The notes beneath the pieces were generated by a model. The model had not been told where the DNA came from. It saw nothing but the letters and a program-made list of their open reading frames with translations, and did not search any database. A program made the position numbers and the translations under genes. A stretch of DNA of 64,000 bases from Pseudomonas khavaziana (GTDB lineage Bacteria; Pseudomonadota; Gammaproteobacteria; Pseudomonadales; Pseudomonadaceae), in the NCBI RefSeq assembly GCF_019145205.1, contig NZ_JAHSTT010000003.1:558001-622000 (forward strand). The letters run 5' to 3'. The stretch's first letter is position 1. Each line of letters begins with the position of its first letter. Positions 55,748-62,902 of this stretch are shown here, piece by piece.

Positions 55748-56629
55748 TCAAATACTCCGCAACATGCGCCACATGACGAAGGTGCCCGTGATGTCGAGCG
55801 CTACCGCACCGAGCAGCAGATAGCGCCCGGTTCCGTCATTCCACATGCTCATCAGGTAGCCCGGGTTGACCATCAGGAAGTAGCCGACCATGGCGATGGG
55901 CAACCCTGCCAATACATAGGCGGTCATGCGTGTTTCACCGGTCATGGCCTTGAGTTGACGCGCGCCCTGTTCGCGCTCGCGGATCATCTTGATCAGGTTC
56001 TCCAGCAACTCGCTGGCGTTGCCGCCGTAGCGGTGGTTGACCTTCAGGCCCAGGGCAAACAGACGAAACTCATCGCGCTCGTAGAACTCGGCAAAATCGC
56101 TGGCTGACTCCGGCAGGCTCACGCCCATTTGCACATTGCGCTGAATGCGGCTCATCGCCTGCTTGAGGGGGGCTTCGGTGCTTTCGATTGCGCCCAGCAC
56201 GGCGTCGGCCAGGGTGCGTCCGGACTTGAGACTGCGCACGCTGTGGTCGAGCAATTGCGGTAGTTGTTCGATCATGCGTTGCACACGCCGCTGATAGCGC
56301 CAGGCGATGTACAGGCGCAACAGCAACGGCGGCACCAGCAGCATGGCAAGCAGGCCCAGCCAGTCGGCCAGCAGGTAGCCCAGCACCATGGCAGCCGCCC
56401 AGCCGCTTAACCACAGCCCAAGGCGATCGGTGGGCTTGCCCAGGCCGGCGCGCAGGAACATCCGTTCCATGGCGACCCAGTTGCTGTTCGATTCCTGAGG
56501 CACGGGCTGGCCATCGGCAAGGCGCTCCAGCACGCGGTGGGTGCCGGCCTGGCGCAGGCCGCGCTGGAACAGCCAGATGGACAGGCTGACCAGCAGAACG
56601 CAGATGAGCAGCAAGATGGGTCCGGTCAT
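55748..56629 (-). CDS. tadB: TadB, Flp pilus inner-membrane platform protein
   Basis: A 293-residue T2SSF-type membrane protein, partner of TadC. Two helices lie in the N-terminal half (about 75-115). The cytosolic domain contains LPQLLDHSVRSLKSGRTLADAV and RYGGNASELLENL, the family motif. C-terminal helices end the protein. It is 9 nt downstream of tadA. Confidence 0.94.
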   Translation of the reverse strand: MTGPILLLICVLLVSLSIWLFQRGLRQAGTHRVLERLADGQPVPQESNSNWVAMERMFLRAGLGKPTDRLGLWLSGWAAAMVLGYLLADWLGLLAMLLVPPLLLRLYIAWRYQRRVQRMIEQLPQLLDHSVRSLKSGRTLADAVLGAIESTEAPLKQAMSRIQRNVQMGVSLPESASDFAEFYERDEFRLFALGLKVNHRYGGNASELLENLIKMIREREQGARQLKAMTGETRMTAYVLAGLPIAMVGYFLMVNPGYLMSMWNDGTGRYLLLGAVALDITGTFVMWRMLRSI

Positions 56630-56638
56630 GACGCCCCC

Positions 56639-57910
56639 CTACAACGGCAATGGCGTTTCGCGCCGCAGCTTGTCGCCGGCCGGGTGCAACGCTTCGCGCA
56701 GGAAGCCAAAGCCGGTGCGGCGGTCGAAGCGGAACAGGGTATTGGTGACATACACGTCGTCGCGCACGCCGACCACTTCCACCACCTCGCTGACGCAGCG
56801 GCGCCCATCGGGCAGGCGCGTCAGCTGGATCACCACATCCAGTGCGGCGCAGATCATTTGGCGCAAGGTTTTTTCCGCCACCACACGCCCAGTCAGGCCC
56901 ACCAGGGTTTCCAGGCGCAGCAGCGCGTCCTGGGCATTGTTGGCGTGCACGGTGCTCATGGAACCGTCATGGCCGGTGTTCATGGCGGTCATCACGTCGA
57001 GCACTTCGACGCCGCGAATCTCGCCGAGGATGATGCGGTCCGGGCGCATTCGCAGGGCGTTGCGAATCAGATCGCTGGCCTTGACCTCGCCATGCCCTTC
57101 GGCATTGGGCGGGCGGGTTTCCAGGCGTACCACGTGGGGGTGGCCCAGTTGCAGTTCGGCCACATCTTCGATGGTGACCAGGCGCTCGTGGGGGTTGATC
57201 AATTGGCTGAGAATATTCAGCAGCGTGGTCTTGCCGGTCCCGGTACCACCGCTGATGAGGATATTGCAGCGCTTGCCCACGGCCTCCTGGAAAAACTCGA
57301 AGATGCTCTGGTCGATGGTCTGCATCGCCACCAGGTCGCTGCTCTTGAGCATGTCTTTGCGGAATTTACGGATCGACAGGCAGGGGCCGTCCAGGGCAAT
57401 CGGCGGGATGATCGCATTGACCCGGCTACCATCGGGCAGGCGTGCATCGACCATCGGCGACGACTCATCCAGGCGCCGCCCGAGGGGCGCGAGGATACGC
57501 TGCATCACCCGCTCCACATGGTGCGCATCGATAAAGCGCAGGTCGCTCTGGTACAGCACGCCGTCACGTTCGATAAACACCCGGTGCGGGCCGTTGACCA
57601 GGATCTCGGTGACCGACACATCGCGCAGCAGCACTTCCAGCGGACCGAAACCGGTCAGTTCATCGACGATTTCTTCGGCCAGGCGCTCCATCTCATAACG
57701 CGAGATCGCCAGGTGCATGCGTGTGATGTACTCGGCCACTTTGTCGATGACAAATTGCGCCAGGGATTGACGCGAGCCTTCCAGCAGGTTCTGCCCGGTC
57801 TCTTCGATGGCATCGATGATGTAACGATGCAGCACCATTTTCAGGCTGTCATGGTCGTTGCGCCCGGCGGCTCCGCGAGTGGGGGCGCCGAAGAGTTTTT
57901 CACCGTTCAT
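56639..57910 (-). CDS. tadA: TadA (CpaF), Flp pilus assembly ATPase
   Basis: Hexameric secretion ATPase of the VirB11/CpaF group that powers pilus assembly. 423 residues with Walker A GGTGTGKTT (221-229), the acidic boxes around LVTIEDVAELQLGHPHVV and PDRIILGEIRGVEV, and the HxxNA region TVHANNAQDALLRLE. Its ATG overlaps the tadZ stop by 4 nt. Confidence 0.96.
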   Translation of the reverse strand: MNGEKLFGAPTRGAAGRNDHDSLKMVLHRYIIDAIEETGQNLLEGSRQSLAQFVIDKVAEYITRMHLAISRYEMERLAEEIVDELTGFGPLEVLLRDVSVTEILVNGPHRVFIERDGVLYQSDLRFIDAHHVERVMQRILAPLGRRLDESSPMVDARLPDGSRVNAIIPPIALDGPCLSIRKFRKDMLKSSDLVAMQTIDQSIFEFFQEAVGKRCNILISGGTGTGKTTLLNILSQLINPHERLVTIEDVAELQLGHPHVVRLETRPPNAEGHGEVKASDLIRNALRMRPDRIILGEIRGVEVLDVMTAMNTGHDGSMSTVHANNAQDALLRLETLVGLTGRVVAEKTLRQMICAALDVVIQLTRLPDGRRCVSEVVEVVGVRDDVYVTNTLFRFDRRTGFGFLREALHPAGDKLRRETPLPL

Positions 57911-59100
57911 CGACCTGACCCCAGTAGACGTTCGAACCAGCGCGTTGACGGTTTTTCCATGCCCTCGGAACGTTTTGCCAGGCGCTCGCCCAACTGACGC
58001 AAGGTGTGTGTCAATGCTTCGCGCGGGGCCAGGGTGAACAGGCTTTGCCCTTGGTTCTTGGCATTCAGGCGCACTTCAGGGCTAAGCGGCAGCACCGCAA
58101 TGCACTCCAGGCCGAAGCTTTTTTCCAGGGTTTCGGTGTCGGGTGCGCAGCCTTTGATGTAGCGGTCGACGAGCAGCTTGGCATGATCGAGCTTCATGCC
58201 TTTTTCGCGCCACAGGTTCAGCACCGCGAGGTTGCGCCGGCAGTCGAGCACGCCTTGGTCGGTGCACCACAACAGCTTGTCGCAGTGGCTGACAAAGGTG
58301 CGCAACGCTTCGCTGTCGGCTTGCCCGGTCAGGTTCACGACGATGTGCTGGAAGTGCTGGCGCAAGGCGCTGAGCAACATGTACAGCTCGGCGGCGCTGG
58401 TCACTTCCAGGGGCTCGTCGCTGGCGGCATACGCAAGAATGCGCAGGCCCTCGTCGGTGCTGGTAAAGGCGCTGTTGATCAGTGTGGTGTCAAGGCGGCG
58501 CAGGTGGCGCAAGGCGTCACCGAAATTGAAGGTACTTTCCAGGCCCAGCAGCGCCAGGCTGTCGCCCCGCGGCAGGCCGAGGTCGAGCAGCAGTGTCTGC
58601 TGGCCACTCTTTTGCACCACCATCGCCAGGTGGCTGGCGATCAGGGCACCATCGGTATTGCCTTGGGCTCCGTACAGCACAGTCAGGCCGCCAAGGTGGG
58701 CGTTCGGCGCAGTGGGCGGCAGGCGCTTGCTCAAGCGGCGCACCAACCCGGCCACTTCGCTGGAGCGTGAGCCATAGGCGACAAAATCCCGGGCGCCGGC
58801 GCGCATCGCGTTGAGTACCAACTGGTTGTCCATGCCGTCGCCGAGGGCAACCACCGCCAGCATTGGCTTGGCTTCCAGGGCGCCTTCGATCAGGGCGCTC
58901 TGGGCCACCAGGTGTTCGCGGTCCAGGCCCACGAACACCAGGTTGGCGAAGGTCACGTCCACCAATGCGAGCAATTCATCCAGGCTGCCGCCGCCGACGC
59001 TGATCACTTGTCCAAGCGGGGCCAGCGCGCCCTGCAGCCACTCCAGGTCGGTACTGTTGCGGGTGATTGCCAGGAAGGTCTGGCCAAGGCTATCGCTCAT
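57907..59100 (-). CDS. tadZ: TadZ (CpaE-like), pilus localisation protein
   Basis: A 397-residue protein with an N-terminal receiver-like domain (about 8-125) and a ParA/MinD-like domain (about 135-380). The nucleotide loop reads YGAQGNTDGA near residues 143-152: both lysines of the usual KGGxGKT are missing, so ATP hydrolysis is doubtful. TadZ marks the pole or the site of pilus assembly in other bacteria. It overlaps rcpA by 4 nt and tadA by 4 nt. Confidence 0.92.
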   Translation of the reverse strand: MSDSLGQTFLAITRNSTDLEWLQGALAPLGQVISVGGGSLDELLALVDVTFANLVFVGLDREHLVAQSALIEGALEAKPMLAVVALGDGMDNQLVLNAMRAGARDFVAYGSRSSEVAGLVRRLSKRLPPTAPNAHLGGLTVLYGAQGNTDGALIASHLAMVVQKSGQQTLLLDLGLPRGDSLALLGLESTFNFGDALRHLRRLDTTLINSAFTSTDEGLRILAYAASDEPLEVTSAAELYMLLSALRQHFQHIVVNLTGQADSEALRTFVSHCDKLLWCTDQGVLDCRRNLAVLNLWREKGMKLDHAKLLVDRYIKGCAPDTETLEKSFGLECIAVLPLSPEVRLNAKNQGQSLFTLAPREALTHTLRQLGERLAKRSEGMEKPSTRWFERLLGSGR

Positions 59101-60302
59101 TGGGAAAGTCCACTGCGACGGTCGAAGTTGCCGTTTTCAAGAAAGAACAGGCGGAACCAGTTCGGGTCATAGTTGCGCAGCTTTTCGCCGGGCAACGACG
59201 GCAACTGTGCGTTGGCCGCCAATGGCCGGACCAGGTGCGGGGTGACAATCATCAGCAGCTCTTTCTCTTCGCTGCGGATATTGGAATCGCGGAAAAACGC
59301 GCCAATGATCGGGATATCGCCCAGGCCGGGGAGCTTGGCGATGGTGGAGCGGTTGGTGCTGCTGATCAGGCCACTGATCACAAAGCTTTCGCCGTCTGCC
59401 AGTGACACGCTGGTGTCGGTGCGCCGTACGGTCAGGGCGGGCACCTGGATGCCCTCGATCTGGATCGCGTTGTTGTAATCCAGCTCGCTGACTTCCGGTG
59501 CAACTTTCAGGGCGATGCGGTTGTGATCGATCACCGTGGGTGTCAGGGTCAGGCGGATGCCGAACTCCTTGTACTCGATGGAAATGGTATCGCTGCCGGC
59601 ACTGGGTACCGGGATCGGCACTTCACCACCGGCCAGGAAGGTCGCGCTCTGGCCGCTCATCGCCACCAGGCTAGGGCGGGCCAAGGTGTAGGCAAAGCCA
59701 CTGCTTTCCAGGGCGTTGATCAACGCCTTGACCCGGCCACCGCCAAACCCGATGTTGAAACTGTCAGCGCTCACCGGCAGCTTGAACACGCTCTCCGCTG
59801 GGGAGAGCAGGTCGGGGCTGCCGAGGAAGAAATTCTTGCCCATGCCGAGGATCTTGGTGCTGGCCTCTTTGAGCTTGGTGCGGCTGACCTCGACGAAGCG
59901 GATATCGGTCTGTACCTGGCTGGGCAGTGTCGGGTCTTCCGAGGGCGACAGCGATTGGCTGGTCAGCGCCGAGGTGGCCTTGCCCTTGACGAACACCATG
60001 CTCTGGCGCGGCGCGGTCGAGCAGCCCGTCCATACCATCAGGCTGGTGGCGCCACTGCCCACACCGGTCAGCAGGAAGTTACGCTCGCCATTGACCCGCA
60101 CATCGGCGATCTTCGGGTCACCGATGGCCAGGCGCGTGATCGCGACCGGCGATTGCAGCTCGGTTTGCAAGCCTTCGCCCACCTCGACCACGGCGGGCAA
60201 CTGGCCCAAAGTGCTGCAATTGCCCGGCGCGGCCATCGCCATGCCCACGGGCAGGCACGGTAGCATCAAGGCCAAGGCCAATTGAGCGTAGCGTGGGCTC
60301 AT
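59097..60302 (-). CDS. rcpA: RcpA (CpaC), Flp pilus outer-membrane secretin
   Basis: A 401-residue secretin. The signal peptide ends near MAMAAPG. An N-terminal pilus-associated domain (about 35-105) and a BON-like part lead into the C-terminal secretin domain (about 170-380), with VPIPVPS, EFGIRLTLTPTVI and FVISGLIS. It forms the channel through which the Flp pilus leaves the cell. It follows rcpC by 15 nt. Confidence 0.95.
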   Translation of the reverse strand: MSPRYAQLALALMLPCLPVGMAMAAPGNCSTLGQLPAVVEVGEGLQTELQSPVAITRLAIGDPKIADVRVNGERNFLLTGVGSGATSLMVWTGCSTAPRQSMVFVKGKATSALTSQSLSPSEDPTLPSQVQTDIRFVEVSRTKLKEASTKILGMGKNFFLGSPDLLSPAESVFKLPVSADSFNIGFGGGRVKALINALESSGFAYTLARPSLVAMSGQSATFLAGGEVPIPVPSAGSDTISIEYKEFGIRLTLTPTVIDHNRIALKVAPEVSELDYNNAIQIEGIQVPALTVRRTDTSVSLADGESFVISGLISSTNRSTIAKLPGLGDIPIIGAFFRDSNIRSEEKELLMIVTPHLVRPLAANAQLPSLPGEKLRNYDPNWFRLFFLENGNFDRRSGLSQ

Positions 60303-60317
60303 TCAAGGCATCCTTGT

Positions 60318-61265
60318 TCAATCAGGGGTTTGTTGGGCTGCGGAAGCGCCACGTATCACTTCGACGCCCCGACGCTGGCCGGTATCGGCAACCGTGGCGG
60401 CGATTTTTTTTGGCGGGCCGGTGAGGGCCAGTTGGGTGAATTGGTAGAGGTCGCGGTTGGCGCTTTGCACTTTGTCCGGCGTGTCGCTTTCGCCGGCCCA
60501 ATAGCGGCTGAGTAATTGTTCATCGGCACTGCGAACGGCCAGGCGCAGCGTGCCGGCCTGGGAGGCGAGCATCAGCCGGCTCAGCAACGGTTCGGGCACC
60601 GCCAGCACGACACTCCGCGCAGCGGTACGCCGTTGTGCAGCCTGGGCGCGCTCTTCGGCGCTGGCCGGTGGCGGCACTGCCGGTGTGCCGTCGTTGGCCA
60701 GCCCCAATTGGTCGCCGACGCTGAGCAGGCGTATCGCAGGGATGATCACCTGCGCCGATTGCTCGGCATTGGCGTTGTCCTGGCGCAGGAACAGCAAGAC
60801 ATCGACGTAATCGCCGGGGCTCAGTTGGCCACCGGCACCGATGACCTCATCGACGGCGACCGCCAGCGCGCGTTCATTCGCACGGATCATGCGGGCCAGC
60901 GGCCCACCGGCGGTGAAGCTTTCATCGTTTAGCCAGGTGCCGGCACCCAGGGCGCGCAAGGGCGTGCGGCCGATAGCCTGGTCGAGGCTGGTCAGGCTGC
61001 CGGCGGGAACGGTGCGCAATTTTTCCACGGTCACATCGGCAGCGGTAAGAGGGGCAAAAGCGGGCACCGCGTGTACCAGTACCACCACGGGTTGGCGGGT
61101 TTGGTCTTCGACAGCAGTTACGGTTTTTTCAACAGAAATGACAGGTTCTTGAGAGGGCGCAATCACAGGTGCGGTTGGACGACTCAACACCAGGCCCCAA
61201 TAACCCGCAATCAATGCTCCGACAAGCAGCAAGCCAGCCAGGACCATGCTGATGCGACTGTTCAT
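60318..61265 (-). CDS. rcpC: RcpC (CpaB), Flp pilus assembly protein
   Basis: A 315-residue periplasmic/inner-membrane protein with an N-terminal membrane anchor (about 7-29) and an SAF domain (about 65-130, with VPAFAPLTAADVTVEKL and IGRTPLRALGAGTWL). A C-terminal RcpC/CpaB region follows. GGGAG lies before the ATG. It is the first gene of the rcpC-to-DUF3613 operon, divergent from flp. Confidence 0.94.
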   Translation of the reverse strand: MNSRISMVLAGLLLVGALIAGYWGLVLSRPTAPVIAPSQEPVISVEKTVTAVEDQTRQPVVVLVHAVPAFAPLTAADVTVEKLRTVPAGSLTSLDQAIGRTPLRALGAGTWLNDESFTAGGPLARMIRANERALAVAVDEVIGAGGQLSPGDYVDVLLFLRQDNANAEQSAQVIIPAIRLLSVGDQLGLANDGTPAVPPPASAEERAQAAQRRTAARSVVLAVPEPLLSRLMLASQAGTLRLAVRSADEQLLSRYWAGESDTPDKVQSANRDLYQFTQLALTGPPKKIAATVADTGQRRGVEVIRGASAAQQTPD

Positions 61266-61598
61266 GACGGCTCTCCCTATCCTGTTGCACTGCTTATGCC
61301 CGTTAATCCAAACGAGTTAATTTCGCAACTTGGCTGTGATGAACAACTAACGATTTGGCTATTTGAAGGTAGCTCAGCTAGGACGAAATGCCATTACTGC
61401 ACAAGAAATTTATCTGAAGGCTAAATCCGACCCCGTCAAGGCCGGACAGGGAGTGGCAGCGCGGCGACTAATACTTTGTGATTAATTCATTCTTACAGTT
61501 GTGAGTGTCAACTTTGTTGACAATGCTCTAGTGGCACACAGCAATCACTGTGCGAGCCAGCAGTAACGGCGCTTTGTGGCGCATGAAGGAGAAGTCTT
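61266..61598. promoter_or_regulatory. Divergent rcpC-flp regulatory gap
   Basis: These 333 nt contain no gene and must carry the promoters for the tad operon and for flp. Visible sites: GTTAAT repeated at 61302-61307 and 61316-61321, and an inverted repeat at 61507-61521. No strong sigma-70 promoter is seen for flp, which fits control by an activator such as PprB (inference). AAGGAGAA lies before the flp ATG. Confidence 0.55.
61507..61522 (+). promoter_or_regulatory. Inverted repeat overlapping a -35-like box upstream of flp
   Basis: GTCAAC (61507-61512) and GTTGAC (61516-61521) are exact reverse complements with TTT between. TTGACA (61517-61522), a perfect -35 hexamer, overlaps the right arm, but the sequence 17 nt later (AGCAAT) is a poor -10. 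A regulator bound here would contact the -35 region. Confidence 0.4.
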
Positions 61599-61796
61599 AT
61601 GATCCTTGACCTGTTCTTGAAATTTTACATTCACGCTCAGTTGTTCTTGCGTCGCAGAGACGGGGCATCGGCCATTGAATATGTGATTATCGTGGCGATA
61701 GTTGCGTTGGTAATCATTGGGTTCGGTACTGGGCTTGGCGATAAAATAAAAGGTGTCTTCGAGCAGGTGTCCGATGCACTGCCGGCAGCGACATAA
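61599..61796 (+). CDS. flp: Flp type IVb major pilin
   Basis: A 65-residue prepilin. The leader ends in a basic RRRDG; cleavage after Gly22 would leave a mature pilin starting ASAIEYVII, with Glu at +5 and Tyr at +6 as in all Flp pilins, and a long hydrophobic helix (about 27-45). FppA at 52343 is the expected peptidase. The gene faces away from rcpC. Confidence 0.96.
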   Translation: MILDLFLKFYIHAQLFLRRRDGASAIEYVIIVAIVALVIIGFGTGLGDKIKGVFEQVSDALPAAT

Positions 61797-61848
61797 CCGT
61801 AAGCACTGCAGGTTGTCGTTTCGATGATCTTTTTATCAGGTACTGCTC

Positions 61849-62241
61849 ATGAGCCACCCGTCGTCACCCCGCCAACAAATCCTATTGGTGGACGACGAGG
61901 AGGATGCGCTGGTCGAGTTAGCCGAATCCCTCGAAAACGAGGGATTCGTTTGTTTTACTTCCACCTCCGTTACTTTCGCCCTGCAAGAATTGACACTTCA
62001 CCCTGATATAGCGTTGGTCATCACTGACCTGCGCATGCCCGAGGAAAGCGGGATTTCGTTGATCAAGCGCCTGCGCGAACACACCTCGCGCTCGCATTTG
62101 CCTGTGATCGTGATGTCCGGTCATGCCGAGATGGATGATGTCAGTGACATGCTGCGCCTGCAGGTGCTGGATCTGTTTCGCAAACCGATCTATCTGGTGC
62201 GCTTGATCGATACCCTCAACAGCCTGTTTCCACTTCGGTAG
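61849..62241 (+). CDS. Stand-alone receiver-domain protein downstream of flp
   Basis: A 130-residue response-regulator receiver with no output domain. The acidic pocket (VDDEED, Asp15-Asp16), phospho-acceptor Asp60 (VITDLRMPEESG), the Ser/Thr position (VMSGHAE) and the conserved Lys (FRKPI) are all present, so phosphorylation is likely. It starts 52 nt after flp and is probably co-transcribed. The partner kinase is unknown; PprA is the nearest one. It may act as a phosphate sink or bind a partner in pilus control (inference). Confidence 0.88.
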   Translation: MSHPSSPRQQILLVDDEEDALVELAESLENEGFVCFTSTSVTFALQELTLHPDIALVITDLRMPEESGISLIKRLREHTSRSHLPVIVMSGHAEMDDVSDMLRLQVLDLFRKPIYLVRLIDTLNSLFPLR

Positions 62242-62264
62242 TTGGCGTGCGCAGTTCCAAAAAT

Positions 62265-62288
62265 GTGGGAGGGGGCTTGCTCCCGATG
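62265..62288 (+). repeat. Single family A REP half-element
   Basis: GTGGGAGGGGGCTTGCTCCC and GATG appear once, 24 nt after the receiver gene stop, without the inverted partner close by. Fragments of the partner (GGCAAGCCCT, CTCCCACATTT) occur at 62697-62706 and 62862-62880, so the pair may have been split by insertion of the elements between. Confidence 0.6.
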
Positions 62289-62364
62289 GCGGCCTGACAG
62301 TTGACCAGGATGTTGGATCAGACCGTGTACATATCCATTCCTGCGGTAACGGCCACTTTGGGTT

Positions 62365-62554
62365 CCGCTCTTACAGCGGGTCACTTTTGAAAAGCCGGAA
62401 TGCCGGCCCAGGCAAAAGTAACCAAATGCTCTTGCCCCACCACTCGGCACCTCGCCCAGGCTCGGTGTGCCCGTAATCCGCCATGGACTTGGGGGGCCGC
62501 CGCCACGCGCCATCCATGGCGCGGGGCGGCTAAACCGGCATCCCTGCCGGTTTA
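62365..62554. repeat. Intergenic element with four hairpins
   Basis: Within the 661-nt gap 62242-62902, four inverted repeats follow each other: CCGCT/AGCGG (62365-62379), GCCGG/CCGGC (62394-62407), CGCGCCAT/ATGGCGCG (62506-62523) and TAAACCGGCA/TGCCGGTTTA (62531-62554). The stretch resembles a dispersed Pseudomonas intergenic sequence I remember from other genomes, but I cannot name its family. No convincing gene is seen in it. Confidence 0.5.
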
Positions 62555-62729
62555 CCTCCCAAATCCCTGTCGAATTCCGGCCAGCGTGGTTTAACGGGGC
62601 GCCTGAGATCAAGAGCAGATCAAGAGCGGCTCGCTTCGCATCGTGATTACTGGCGGTCGCTACGTCTGCGTTGTGTAGATACCCGTGCTCATCGGGGGCA
62701 AGCCCTAATGCAAGTCAGTTGCTGCTTTT

Positions 62730-62827
62730 TAGGAGCGAGCTTGCTCGCGAAAAACTTACAGGCGCCGCGTTCATTCAGCAAACACGCGTTATCGTTGACG
62801 TTTTTCGCGAGCAAGCTCGCTCCTACA
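62730..62827. repeat. Family B REP pair, reverse core orientation
   Basis: The left arm TAGGAGCGAGCTTGCTCGCG starts at 62730 and the right arm ends at 62826. ACGCGTTATCGTTGACG precedes the right arm, so the core is reversed, as at 32443. Confidence 0.85.
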
Positions 62828-62902
62828 GAAGGCGATGACCGCTTAACTGACTGGCATTAGGGCAAGCCCTCTCCCACATTTATAGTTAAGGCATCGGCTG
62901 GG

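Noticed and set aside
62400..62594. Short open frame (64 codons) in the gap before the TpsB gene
   Set aside because: It runs through two hairpins of the intergenic element, has Cys/Pro/Arg-rich composition and no ribosome site; judged a repeat-derived frame.
6012..62827. Regularly repeated palindromic sequences as a possible CRISPR array
   Set aside because: The repeats are scattered kilobases apart between genes, occur as inverted pairs, and no cas genes are present. They are REP-type elements.
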